Assembly: GCF_014493765.1 (NCBI RefSeq)
Contig: NZ_JACTVJ010000012.1
Location: 124,001 to 188,000, forward strand
Source of the DNA: Streptomyces polyasparticus
GTDB taxonomy: Bacteria > Actinomycetota > Actinomycetes > Streptomycetales > Streptomycetaceae
DNA: 64,000 nt
Direction of reading: 5' to 3'
Part shown: one piece after another, positions 27,501-35,489 of the stretch
Layout: the number at the start of each line of letters is the position of its first letter
Position numbering within the stretch: position 1 is the stretch's first letter
The notes under the pieces: generated by a model
Database searches by the model: none
What the model was told of the DNA's origin: nothing
Seen by the model: the letters and a program-made list of their open reading frames with translations, nothing else
Made by a program: the position numbers and the translations under genes

Positions 27501-28196
27501 TCACAGCCCCAAGTCGGCGCGGACGAGTCGGATGGCGGCCACGGGGTTCGGCGCCCGGGTGACCGATCTGCCCACGACAATGTGGGACGCCCCCGCGGCG
27601 ACGGCGGCGCGCGGGGTACCAGGCCGGGCGTGCTCGGCTGGGTCCTCACCGGGCAGCGCGACGCCCGGCGTGACGATCAGCGGGTTCGAACCCAGTACGC
27701 CACGCAGTTGCGCGGCTTCCTGCGGTGAGGCGATCACACCGTGGCATCCCGCCCGGTGCGCCAGTTGCCCCAGACGCAGCACCTGCTCCCCGGCGGAGGC
27801 GTTGACCCCGACATCGGCGAGGTCGGAGCCGGTCATGCTGGTCACGACGGTCAGAGCAAGTACGCGCAGGCACGCAAAGTCGCGGGCCGCCGCAACAGCG
27901 GCGGCCATGATGCCGGTGCCTCCCATGCTGTGCACCGTCACCATCGACGCACCCAGTGCACCTGCGGCACGGACCGCGCCCGCAACGGAGTTCGGAATCT
28001 CGAAGAGCTTCAGGTCCAGGAACACCTCCTTGCCCTTGGCCACGAGGTGCTGGACGAAGTCCGGCCCGGCCGCTGTGAGCAGTTCGAGCCCGACCTTGTA
28101 GAACTGGCACTCGTCGCCCAGCCGGTCGACGACCTCTTCAGCCGCTCGGCGGTTGTCGAAATCCAGGGCAACGATGATCGGACTGTTCGGCTCCAT
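27501..28196 (-). CDS. Orotidine 5'-phosphate decarboxylase-like protein (group I type)
   Basis: A 231-residue TIM-barrel protein with OMP decarboxylase blocks: IIVALDFDN, FYKVGLELLTAAG, VFLDLKLFEIPNSV, VTVHSMGGTGIM, and the C-terminal phosphate loop HIVVGRSVTRAPNPV. The length and pattern are those of E. coli-type PyrF; Streptomyces normally uses a longer group II enzyme for UMP synthesis. In the catalytic DxKxxD motif the last Asp is Glu (DLKLFE). It may therefore be a specialised paralogue. No other pyrimidine gene is adjacent. The start at 28196 lacks a strong ribosome site. Confidence 0.8.
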   Translation of the reverse strand: MEPNSPIIVALDFDNRRAAEEVVDRLGDECQFYKVGLELLTAAGPDFVQHLVAKGKEVFLDLKLFEIPNSVAGAVRAAGALGASMVTVHSMGGTGIMAAAVAAARDFACLRVLALTVVTSMTGSDLADVGVNASAGEQVLRLGQLAHRAGCHGVIASPQEAAQLRGVLGSNPLIVTPGVALPGEDPAEHARPGTPRAAVAAGASHIVVGRSVTRAPNPVAAIRLVRADLGL

Positions 28197-28295
28197 GGCG
28201 TCATTGTCCAGATCACGCTCAACCGCGGCTGAGGCGGTCCCAGGTGTATACGAGACAACCCGCTTCCCTCGGCCCAACCCCGTACCGATGCCCGT

Positions 28296-28730
28296 TCAAT
28301 CGCCAGTGGTACCCCAAAAGCACAGCTCATCGGGGTGGCCGTCGCTGCGGTAGGCAACTGTGCAACAGCCGGACCCACGCCCGAACGGCGGGAACCACCC
28401 GTCACCTGAACGCTTGACCGCCTCCTCGATGATCACCCGTGAGGGCTCGGCCGTGCCGAACAACTCAAGGACTTCCCCACCCTCGACCATCCGCACGTCG
28501 CCGGCATCTTCCATGTCCGGCTCACACCGGACGACGCGCGCGACATCAAGCACCGAATGCGCTGCCTCTTCCTCCAGCCAGCCGCTGCCGTCCAGGTCAG
28601 CGAGCGTCTCGACGCCTTCCTCCCGGTAGTAGTCAGCATCCCGGGCGAAGACGGCCTGCCGCGGATGGTCGAGCGCGGCCTGCCGATCAATCCGGAAGGG
28701 CGTGAAGTACACCCACCTACTCGCTCCCAT
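28296..28730 (-). CDS. Hypothetical protein, 144 residues
   Basis: An acidic soluble protein starting MGASRWVYFTPFRIDRQAAL and ending ELCFWGTTGD. It contains an acidic central part (YYREEGVETLADLDGSGWLE) and a glycine-rich segment GWFPPFGRGSGCC. I recognise no family; its size and aromatic-rich start recall small immunity-type proteins, but this is a guess. It lies between the OMP decarboxylase-like gene and the divergent lipase. Confidence 0.6.
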   Translation of the reverse strand: MGASRWVYFTPFRIDRQAALDHPRQAVFARDADYYREEGVETLADLDGSGWLEEEAAHSVLDVARVVRCEPDMEDAGDVRMVEGGEVLELFGTAEPSRVIIEEAVKRSGDGWFPPFGRGSGCCTVAYRSDGHPDELCFWGTTGD

Positions 28731-28912
28731 GCAGGCGACCGTACCTACGACGTACGACACGGAGGCAGCCCCGCGGACACTCCCAGATCGACGGTTTATC
28801 GGGCACCCGCCAGCGTGATCCGGCCAGGACGGACCCTGGTGCGCCTTTCTCCAAGAGGTGCGGTCGACATGTGAGCAAAGGTGCCCCTCCATGGCCATGA
28901 CAAGGGGGATAC

Positions 28913-29803
28913 GTGATCAAGAGATGGCTGATCGTCGGCGCGGCCCTGGCCGGTCTGTTCACCGCAGGTCTGGCACCGGTTCAAGCGGCGGCGGAACCGG
29001 CAGCACCGCAGATGGCAGCACCTCCCGTCCGGGACGACTCGATCGATGAACCCGTGTACTTCCTCAAGGGTTACTCGAAGGGCGACCCGCCGGGTGTCAA
29101 CTGCGGCAACTACTGGGGCCCGGCACTCAAGTTCTTCAAGGACGAGGGATGGCAAGGCCCACGGCACACCGTGGCCTTCTACGCCAACGACAGAAACTGC
29201 AGCATCCGTATCGCTCGGGGCTCCACTGCGACATCCATCCGCGAACTGGGCCGACGCCTCGCCTGGGACATCCACCGCCGCTACTCGACGCAAGGAAAGT
29301 CGGTCGACCTCATCGGCCACTCGATGGGCGGACTCATCGCTCGCGCGGCACTGACCGGCGTCCAGGAGCAACTGCCCGGCTGGCCGCCGTACATCTACGT
29401 CGAGGATGTGGCGACGCTGGGCGCCCCGCACGACGGTATGGCACTCGGCTACTTCTGCCTGGCGGTCCAACTGTCGCGTCAGTGCAAGGAGATGCGGCCC
29501 GGCTCCGCATTCCTGGACTGGACGGCACAGAATCCGCAGTCGGCGCAGGGAACCGACTGGACACTCATCGGCGCGAGGGACGACGGAGTCGTCGGCATGT
29601 CCGCGCTGCGGATGCGTGCCGGCCACAGGGTCTGGTACACGGGGGACAACGAGGGCTGGAGCCATGGCGCACTCAACGACATCACCACGGGCACGTACGC
29701 GATGATCTACGAGAACCCGCCGGAGGTCGCACAGGAGAAGGAGAACGGCGCGGCACCCGTGCGCGCGGCCATGAACTCCCTGTACTGGTGGAAGAACTGG
29801 TAA
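28913..29803 (+). CDS. Secreted triacylglycerol lipase/esterase-like alpha/beta hydrolase
   Basis: A 296-residue protein with a Sec signal peptide (RWLIVGAALAGLFTAGLAPV, cleavage near AQ/AAA). The nucleophile elbow is GHSMGG, the acid probably in GARDDGVVG, and the histidine in GWSHGALND. The N-terminal YFLKGYSKGDPPGVNCGNYW lacks the usual HG oxyanion dipeptide. GTG 28913 follows GGGGGAT. A perfect terminator lies just downstream. Confidence 0.8.
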   Translation: MIKRWLIVGAALAGLFTAGLAPVQAAAEPAAPQMAAPPVRDDSIDEPVYFLKGYSKGDPPGVNCGNYWGPALKFFKDEGWQGPRHTVAFYANDRNCSIRIARGSTATSIRELGRRLAWDIHRRYSTQGKSVDLIGHSMGGLIARAALTGVQEQLPGWPPYIYVEDVATLGAPHDGMALGYFCLAVQLSRQCKEMRPGSAFLDWTAQNPQSAQGTDWTLIGARDDGVVGMSALRMRAGHRVWYTGDNEGWSHGALNDITTGTYAMIYENPPEVAQEKENGAAPVRAAMNSLYWWKNW

Positions 29804-29830
29804 CCGCGTAGGCGAGAAAGAACCGACAAC

Positions 29831-29870
29831 CTTCCTGGACAGCACCACGACCTTGGTGCTGTCCAGGAAG
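29831..29870. terminator. Perfect 17-bp hairpin terminator
   Basis: CTTCCTGGACAGCACCA and its exact complement flank the 6-base loop CGACCT. It serves the lipase gene on the plus strand and the truncated minus-strand frame that stops at 29872. Confidence 0.88.
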
Positions 29871-29871
29871 A

Positions 29872-29943
29872 TCAGCTGCTGTGGACGATGTCGAGGACGT
29901 ACAGATGCTCGTGGGGACGGTTGATCCAAAGGAAGCGCCCTAG
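29872..29943 (-). pseudogene. 3' remnant of an unidentified gene cut by the left IS element
   Basis: Reading out of the IS border on the minus strand gives LGRFLWINRPHEHLYVLDIV then HSS and a TGA two bases before a perfect terminator. Codon choice looks coding for Streptomyces. The upstream part is not convincingly found on the other side of the IS. Family not recognised. Confidence 0.3.
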
Positions 29944-29959
29944 GAGTTGTCTTCAAATG

Positions 29960-30457
29960 TCACGCCCACATCAGGAGCGAGGCGAGGGTGACTGCTGCCT
30001 GGTAGGACTCGACGGTCTTGTCGTAGCGGGTCGCGATGCCGCGCCACTGCTTGAGGCGGTTGAAGCACCGTTCCACGACGTTGCGCCGCTTGTAGAGCTG
30101 CTTGTCGAAAGTCGGCGGGCGCCCGCCCCGGCTGCCGCGTCGGAGCCGGTTGCGGACCTGATCGACGCGCTCGGGAATGGTGTGGCTGATGCCGCGACGT
30201 CGCAGCCAGGTCCGTATGGCACGGGAGCTGTAGCCCTTGTCTCCCAGCACGTGGGCGGGCCTGACCCGGGCCCGGCCTGGCCCGAGCCGGGGCACCCGGA
30301 TCGCCTCCATTACGGCGGTGAACTGAGTGCAGTCGTTGGCGTTCCCGCCGGTGACCGTGAAGGCGAGCGGGCGGCCGAAGGCGTCGCAGGCCAGGTGGAT
30401 TTTGCTGGTCAACCCTCCCCGGGAGCGTCCGAGCGCCGGCGGGCGGAGCCCCCTTTT
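29960..30457 (-). CDS. IS5-family transposase, downstream frame (orfB)
   Basis: The DDE_Tnp_1-type catalytic part after the frameshift: LGRSRGGLTSKIHLACDAFG, then VLGDKGYSSRAIRTWLRRRG (second Asp) and RRNVVERCFNRLKQWRGIAT (catalytic Glu with the Y/RREK-like helix). It ends QAAVTLASLLMWA near the element border. It has no start of its own within this part and is expected as an OrfAB fusion. Confidence 0.8.
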   Translation of the reverse strand, partial: KRGLRPPALGRSRGGLTSKIHLACDAFGRPLAFTVTGGNANDCTQFTAVMEAIRVPRLGPGRARVRPAHVLGDKGYSSRAIRTWLRRRGISHTIPERVDQVRNRLRRGSRGGRPPTFDKQLYKRRNVVERCFNRLKQWRGIATRYDKTVESYQAAVTLASLLMWA

Positions 30458-30810
30458 CGAGCCCCGGCCGCGTGCTGGTGGGCGCGCACGACGGTGGAGT
30501 CGACCGAGACCAGCCAGTCGATGTCTCCGGCCGCGTCCGCCCTGGCCTGCGCGGCCCGCAGCAGCCGCTCGAAGGTTCCATCCAGCGCCCACCGCCGGAA
30601 GCGGGTGTGGAGTGTCTGCCACGGCCCATACCGCTCGGGCACATCCCGCCATGCCGTGCCGGTACGGAACTTCCACACGATCCCGTTGAGGACCCTTCGG
30701 TCATCCAACCGCTTGCGGCCCCGCAAGGACGCGGGCAGCAGCGGTGAGACGAACTCCCACTCCTCGTCAGACAGTTCATGGCGACGTATCACCCGACCAT
30801 GATCCACCAC
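30409..30810 (-). CDS. IS5-family transposase, upstream frame (orfA)
   Basis: 133 residues: the N-terminal DUF4096 domain (HELSDEEWEFVSPLLPAS, then WRDVPERYGPWQTLHTRFRR) and the first catalytic aspartate region DWLVSVDSTVVRAHQHAAGA. The frame stops at 30409, but homologous sequence continues in the -1 frame. A run of AAAAGGGGG (minus strand, 30457-30449) precedes the switch, suggesting programmed -1 frameshifting. Start GTG 30810 is the longest option. Confidence 0.8.
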   Translation of the reverse strand: MVDHGRVIRRHELSDEEWEFVSPLLPASLRGRKRLDDRRVLNGIVWKFRTGTAWRDVPERYGPWQTLHTRFRRWALDGTFERLLRAAQARADAAGDIDWLVSVDSTVVRAHQHAAGARKGGSARRRSDAPGEG

Positions 30811-30977
30811 TCAAGATCAATTGAAGACACCGCCTAGGCGTGATCTCTGAACCCATTGCCCGTAGCAGCCCCGCAATGAACTCCGAAAGAGCGGAGGCTT
30901 GGGGCGGCGTGTGCCCGTGCAGGAACCGCCGGTAGCGGTCAGCGACGATACGACGCGGGCCGGTCAGGTCATGCCGG

Positions 30978-31943
30978 TCACGGCAGCCGCAGCCACCCCC
31001 GCCCCATGTGCCAGTGGCCGCCGCTGTCCAGGTGGTCGAGCAGGGCTCGCTGCAGGGAGTTGGCGCGGGGCAGGCCTTGGGTGCTGGTCGTGCCCGGGCG
31101 GGTGTGGAAGACGAACTCCAGGACGTCCTCGTCGCAGACCGGGAGGTCGCCGTGCGGGGTGAAGAGGCGCTGGAAGGCCAGGATGTTGGCGTCCGGCTTG
31201 AGGTGGTCGCGCAGCGCCGGGTCGAGCAGCCAGGAGTGGCAGGTGGCGAACTCGGCCGCGTGTTCCGGATGGTGGCGCCCCATGAACGGCCTCGCCGCGG
31301 CCAAGGAATCCTCACAGGCGGCGGGCGTGAGCGGTCCGTCGGCGGCGATGTGCACATCGAGAACCGGTGCGCCTTCGCCCGGCCCGTCAGCCGGTGGACC
31401 ATCCGCTTCCCAGGAGGCGGAGTCGTACGTCCGCAGTTCGAACTGCAGGCGGCCGAGGCGGTGCAGGGTGCCGCGCAGGTGGCGGACGATCCACGTCTGG
31501 CGGTCGAAACCGCCCGTGCCATGGGCGAGACGGTACGTGGTCATCTTGGCGCCGAGGTCGGCGAAGGTCGCCCGGTTCACCTCGTCCGGGATGCCGCGTT
31601 CGCGCCGCGGGACGAGTGCGTCGTGCAAGGACAGCAGGCAGACGTGGACGTAGAAGTAGCGGCCCGCCTCGCCGAGTTCGGCGGGGGCGTGCGGCCACTG
31701 GTCAGACGTGGGCATGCCCGCGGTAGCGAACAGGGCCCGCCGGCAGTGGATCAGCGCGTCCCACAGTTCGGGCGTGCGCTTCGGGTCGGGCAGCGTGGCC
31801 GCAAGGGGAGCCCGGTCGGGTTCGGGGATGGCGAAGTAGTCGAGCGCGGTCGAGAGTTCCGCCTGCGACAGCGGTTTGGGGTCGGGTGTGCGGGAGTCGG
31901 CGGGCTGACTGCACAGCGTGTCGAGCCAGTCGTCTGCGGTCAT
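30978..31943 (-). CDS. Acyltransferase domain protein (NAT_N/GNAT_C type)
   Basis: A 321-residue protein. The N-terminal half (ALDYFAIPEPDRAPLAATLP) and the C-terminal HIAADGPLTPAACEDSLAAA, FATCHSWLLDPALRDHLKPD, NILAFQRLF match actinobacterial NAT_N/GNAT_C acyltransferases of unknown acceptor. It is the first gene inside the left IS. A 96-bp tandem repeat array lies just upstream of its start. Confidence 0.7.
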   Translation of the reverse strand: MTADDWLDTLCSQPADSRTPDPKPLSQAELSTALDYFAIPEPDRAPLAATLPDPKRTPELWDALIHCRRALFATAGMPTSDQWPHAPAELGEAGRYFYVHVCLLSLHDALVPRRERGIPDEVNRATFADLGAKMTTYRLAHGTGGFDRQTWIVRHLRGTLHRLGRLQFELRTYDSASWEADGPPADGPGEGAPVLDVHIAADGPLTPAACEDSLAAARPFMGRHHPEHAAEFATCHSWLLDPALRDHLKPDANILAFQRLFTPHGDLPVCDEDVLEFVFHTRPGTTSTQGLPRANSLQRALLDHLDSGGHWHMGRGWLRLP

Positions 31944-32039
31944 CGGTGTGCTGCCTCCGTGAGCGGGAGTCGGGCGGCCGCAGCGGGCGCGATGGGCGCG
32001 GCGGCTTCGGTCCTACGAAGCACCGCAAGGGTTTCCGGC

Positions 32040-32135
32040 CGACGCGTGCGGAGTCAATCCGGGCGACGTGCGCGGCGTCGATCCGGCCGACGTGCGCGGC
32101 GTCAATCCGGCCGACGTGCGCGGCGTCAATCCTGG
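32040..32135. repeat. Four tandem 24-bp repeats
   Basis: Units start at 32040, 32064, 32088 and 32112. Units 2-4 differ by one or two bases; unit 1 is more diverged. On the minus strand each unit holds TTGACG, TTGACT or TCGACG followed by a GC-rich stretch, so the array offers repeated -35-like hexamers upstream of the acyltransferase gene. The 24-bp period would also keep any reading frame open. Confidence 0.85.
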
Positions 32136-32154
32136 GCACCCGCCGACCACGACG

Positions 32155-33216
32155 TCAGCTCAGCCAGCGTTCGAGCCCTTCGGCCACGAAGGCGTCCTCC
32201 TCCCTCAGCCACAGGTACAACTCGCGCACCCGCGCGATCTCCTCGCGCTGCCCGGGCGAGAGCGGCTCCCCGGGATCCAGGCACCAGATGCCGTCCAACA
32301 GCCCTTGCTGCCGCAGCACTTCATGGACCCCGGCAATCACACCCGCAAAGGAGTTCCGCACGTCGTACACGGCGGCGTTGGAGTCGGTGTCGCCCGTGAG
32401 GCGGGCCAAGGCGCGCTCGCGGGCCGCGTGGTCGCCGGCGCGGGCGGCGTGGACCTCCGCGAGGAGGCGTACGGCGGAGCGGGTCCACACGGCCCAGTGC
32501 CCGAGCAGCCCGCCCACGAAGTGCCGTACGACCGGGCCGGCCGGGCCGTGCACATGGAAGGGGGTGAGCAGGTCGTCGACAATGTTGTCGTCGTTGCCGG
32601 TGTAGAGCGCGACCTCGGTGCCGCGGTCGGATTCCGCGATTCCCTGGACGAGTTCGAGGGTGCGGTAGCGGTCGAACGGCGCGGCTTTGACCGCGACCGT
32701 GGATTCCTGGTCGGCCAGCCGGCGCCAGTACGTACGGGGCAAGTACCGTCCGCCGACGGCCTCCTGGAGGTAGAAGCCGATCACCGGCAGTACCTCGCCG
32801 ACGGCCGCCGTACGGTCGAGCAGCGCGTCGAGGTCCGCTTCGGGCAGCCCGGCCGGAGAGACGAGGACGGCGTCGTAGCCGAGTTCGCGGGCGGTCGCGG
32901 CTTCGGCGACAGCTTGCCGGACGGGGCCGCAGACCCCGGCGATCAGGGCCACGGGCCGCTCCCGGACCTGCTTGGCGGCCTCTTCGGCGGCGAGCTGCAG
33001 TACGGGCCTGAGCAGGCCGTGGTCGCGCAGGGCGAACTGCGTCGTATGCACGCCGACGGCGAGCCCGCCCACGCCGGCCTCCATGTAGTAGCGGGTCAGG
33101 GCGCGTTGGCGGCGCTCGTCGAGCCGGCGGTCCGCATCCAGGGCCAGGGGGTGGGCCGGGATCACGGTCCCCCGGTGCAGCAGGGCGGCGATGTCCTCGG
33201 TCAGACGGGCGGCCAT
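32155..33216 (-). CDS. Dihydrodipicolinate synthase-like TIM-barrel aldolase family protein
   Basis: A 353-residue DapA-superfamily protein: GTVIPAHPLALDADRRLDER, GGLAVGVHTTQFALRDHG, and the Schiff-base lysine candidate in STVAVKAAPFDRYRT. It is longer than DapA (about 300). Its start overlaps the stop of the upstream epimerase-like gene (ATGA), so the two are translationally coupled. The substrate is unknown; the pair suggests oxidation or epimerisation and then retro-aldol cleavage of a sugar-type compound. Confidence 0.72.
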   Translation of the reverse strand: MAARLTEDIAALLHRGTVIPAHPLALDADRRLDERRQRALTRYYMEAGVGGLAVGVHTTQFALRDHGLLRPVLQLAAEEAAKQVRERPVALIAGVCGPVRQAVAEAATARELGYDAVLVSPAGLPEADLDALLDRTAAVGEVLPVIGFYLQEAVGGRYLPRTYWRRLADQESTVAVKAAPFDRYRTLELVQGIAESDRGTEVALYTGNDDNIVDDLLTPFHVHGPAGPVVRHFVGGLLGHWAVWTRSAVRLLAEVHAARAGDHAARERALARLTGDTDSNAAVYDVRNSFAGVIAGVHEVLRQQGLLDGIWCLDPGEPLSPGQREEIARVRELYLWLREEDAFVAEGLERWLS

Positions 33217-34274
33217 CAGAAGCGTCCGTCCCGTCGCTCGAACTTGGTGGGCTTGTCCCAGGTCTCGCCGCCCGCGAGCAGCCAGTCGGCCTGAAGGTCG
33301 ATCAGGGCGCCGAGCGGCAGATCCGGGTAGCCGAACAAGGTGTGGCAGAGCGTCGCGTCGCTGAGCAGACTGGTGACGGGCGGCTCCCCGCTGAACCGCG
33401 GTGTGACACCGAGCCGTTCGGCCAGGCGCAGCGCAAGGACCCGGACGCTCGCGGTCTCCGGGCCGGTGAGATTGAGCGTGAAGGCCTCGTCCGGGCCGGT
33501 ATGGCCGAGGCAGCGCAGCACGACTTCGTTGGCGTAGCGCTGCCAGACCACGTTGACGGCGCCGGTCGTGAGGTCGACCGCCTCGTCCCGCAGCAGGGTG
33601 CGAGCCAGATCGGCGAGCACTCCGTAGCGCGGTTCGCAGGCGTAGTTGAGGCGGATCAGCGCGACCGGTGTGCCGAAGGTGCGCGCGGCGTGCCGGAAGA
33701 CCTGCTCACGGCCCAGGCAGGTGAGTGCGTAGTCGCCCTGCGGGCCGGTGGGGTCGCTCTCGCGGGGTCCACCGGCCGTGGGCGCCGTCATGGCGTACAC
33801 GTTGCCGGTGGACAGCGCCACGGTCCGGGCCGCGGGAAAGCGGCGGGCGACATACGCGGGCAGCACCGTGTTCGTCATCCACGCCTGCTCGGGTGCGGTC
33901 GCAGTGCCGAATTTCGCTCCTACGAGGTGAATGACCGCGGTGGCATCGGGCAGGTCTGCTACCGCCGCCGGGTCGCCCAGGTCGACGCGCAGCGTCCGTA
34001 CGCCCTGCTTCTCCAGATGCGCGGTGCGCGCTTCGTCGGTCCAACGCGACACCGCGACCACCTCGATATCACCGCGTCCTGCAGTGTCGAGCGCACGGCG
34101 CGCCATGACGGATATCCCCGTGCCCGTCTTGCCCCCGGCGCCGAGGACCAGCATGCGGCCGGCCGGCCAGGCGGCGGCCTCGGCGGCCAGTTCCGCGCCG
34201 GGGCGGGCGAGTTCATCCTCCAGTTCCGCCACGGACCGGGGCAGGACTTTCCTGCGAACTCCCATCTCGGACAT
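33216..34274 (-). CDS. NAD-dependent epimerase/dehydratase family protein
   Basis: A 352-residue extended-SDR protein. The Rossmann motif is MLVLGAGGKTGTGISVMARR, followed by AVIHLVGAKFG, the active-site region VALSTGNVYAM and GDYALTCLGREQVFRHAA; the usual YxxxK is not obvious, with TCLGREQ at that place. I choose ATG 34274, preceded by GGGATGGGGG; ATG 34298 would lie inside a perfect inverted repeat. Coupled to the DapA-like gene. Confidence 0.72.
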   Translation of the reverse strand: MSEMGVRRKVLPRSVAELEDELARPGAELAAEAAAWPAGRMLVLGAGGKTGTGISVMARRALDTAGRGDIEVVAVSRWTDEARTAHLEKQGVRTLRVDLGDPAAVADLPDATAVIHLVGAKFGTATAPEQAWMTNTVLPAYVARRFPAARTVALSTGNVYAMTAPTAGGPRESDPTGPQGDYALTCLGREQVFRHAARTFGTPVALIRLNYACEPRYGVLADLARTLLRDEAVDLTTGAVNVVWQRYANEVVLRCLGHTGPDEAFTLNLTGPETASVRVLALRLAERLGVTPRFSGEPPVTSLLSDATLCHTLFGYPDLPLGALIDLQADWLLAGGETWDKPTKFERRDGRF

Positions 34275-34289
34275 GCGAACCCCCATCCC

Positions 34290-34320
34290 GGAATTCATTC
34301 CCTTTTGCGGAATGAATTCC
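34290..34320. promoter_or_regulatory. Perfect 12-bp inverted repeat before the epimerase-aldolase pair
   Basis: GGAATTCATTCC and GGAATGAATTCC pair around CTTTTGC, just upstream of the ribosome site. It is AT-rich against its surroundings. It can be a repressor operator or an RNA hairpin in the leader. No regulator gene is directly adjacent. Confidence 0.6.
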
Positions 34321-34430
34321 TCGAATCAATTGAGCCGCAGCAAAGAAAGCATGGGATATCGCACGACGCAAGGGGTTGACGCGGAGGATTGAATTGGATT
34401 GAATCCCGAGGAATCCTTCGCCAGGAAATC

Positions 34431-34458
34431 GGCGGGAAAGAATGAATTCTTTCCCGCC
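34431..34458 (-). terminator. Terminator of the hydroxyproline operon
   Basis: GGCGGGAAAGAA and TTCTTTCCCGCC pair perfectly around TGAA, 20 bp past the stop of the racemase gene. Confidence 0.8.
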
Positions 34459-34477
34459 GGGCCCGCGGATGAGTTCG

Positions 34478-35488
34478 TCAGAGTGTGAACCCGCGAGGGA
34501 AGGGGTCGTCCGGGTCCAGGAGGTACTGCCCCATGCCGGTGATCCAGGCCGAACCGGTCACCGTGGGGATCTGCGCGGGCAGGCCGCCCACCGTGGTCTC
34601 CTCGATCAGCCGGCCGGTGAAGCGGGTGCCGAGCAGGGATTCGTTCACGAAGTCCTGGTCCAGGGGCAGTTCACCGCGTGCGTGCAGCTGTGCCATGCGG
34701 GCCGAGGTGCCGGTGCCGCAGGGCGAGCGGTCGAACCAGCCCGGGTGGATGGCCATCGCGTTGCGCGCATCGCTGCCGTTCTCGCCCGGGGCCACGAGCT
34801 GGACGTGCTTGCAGCCGCCGATGGTGGGATCGGCCGGATGGATGGGCCGGTTCTGCTCGTTGATCGCGTCCATGATGGCCAAACCCGCCGCGAGCATGCG
34901 GTCCTTGGCGACGGCGTCGGTGCGGTCGAAAGGGATGCCGAGATCGGCGATCGGCAGGATCGCGTAGAAGTTTCCGCCGTACGCCATGTCGTACGTGACC
35001 GTGCCGATCCCCGGCACGTCGGCCTTGGCGTCCAACTGCAGGGCGAATGAAGGGACGTTGCGGATCGTCACCGCCGTGGCCCGGCCGTCCTCGACGGCCA
35101 CGCGGGCCAGGACGAGACCGGCCGGGGTGTCCAGACGTACCTCGGTCACCGGCTCGGTGACCTCGACCATGCCGGTCTCGACGAGGACGGTCGCGACGCC
35201 GATCGTGCCGTGGCCGCACATCGGCAGACAGCCGGAGACCTCGATGTACAGCACGCCGTAGTCGGCGTCGGGCCGGGTGGGCGGCTGCAGGATCGCACCG
35301 CTCATCGCGGCGTGCCCGCGGGGTTCGTTGACGAAGAACTCGCGTACGTGGTCGAGGTGTTCCATGAAGTACGCGCGGCGCTCGGCCATGGTGGCGCCCG
35401 GGATGACGCCCATGCCACCGGTGACGACGCGGGTCGGCATGCCCTCGGTGTGGGAGTCGACGGCGGAGTAGTAGCGCGATGCCCGCAT
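34478..35488 (-). CDS. Proline racemase family protein, probable 4-hydroxyproline 2-epimerase
   Basis: A 336-residue protein with both catalytic cysteines: MCGHGTIG near residue 90 and SPCGTGTSA near 250. Retention of the second Cys indicates racemase/epimerase rather than the 3-hydroxyproline dehydratase branch. N-terminus YYSAVDSHTEGMPTRVV is typical. The enzyme interconverts trans-4-hydroxy-L-proline and cis-4-hydroxy-D-proline. It starts next to the DapA-like stop (35490), with neighbours that complete hydroxyproline catabolism. Confidence 0.85.
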   Translation of the reverse strand: MRASRYYSAVDSHTEGMPTRVVTGGMGVIPGATMAERRAYFMEHLDHVREFFVNEPRGHAAMSGAILQPPTRPDADYGVLYIEVSGCLPMCGHGTIGVATVLVETGMVEVTEPVTEVRLDTPAGLVLARVAVEDGRATAVTIRNVPSFALQLDAKADVPGIGTVTYDMAYGGNFYAILPIADLGIPFDRTDAVAKDRMLAAGLAIMDAINEQNRPIHPADPTIGGCKHVQLVAPGENGSDARNAMAIHPGWFDRSPCGTGTSARMAQLHARGELPLDQDFVNESLLGTRFTGRLIEETTVGGLPAQIPTVTGSAWITGMGQYLLDPDDPFPRGFTL

Positions 35489-35489
35489 C

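Larger units (their letters stand above)
29944..30833 (-). mobile_element. IS5-family (IS427-group) insertion sequence, left copy
   Basis: About 890 bp, flanked by CTAG at 29940-29943 and 30834-30837. The ends are inverted: GAGTTGTCTTCAA at the left and TTGAAGACACCGC at the right, 11 of 13 positions matching. Two overlapping frames encode the transposase. It appears identical over its whole length to the copy at 53212-54101 (offset 23268) and has the same orientation. CTAG is a typical IS5-family target. Confidence 0.9.

Noticed and set aside
30776-31522. Minus-strand frame running from the acyltransferase region into the IS border
   Set aside because: Mostly a shadow of the acyltransferase; the unique part next to the IS has weak codon bias and no recognisable match to the fragment on the other side.
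32040-32135. CRISPR-like array
   Set aside because: Units are directly adjacent with no spacers, and no cas gene is present; simple tandem repeat.
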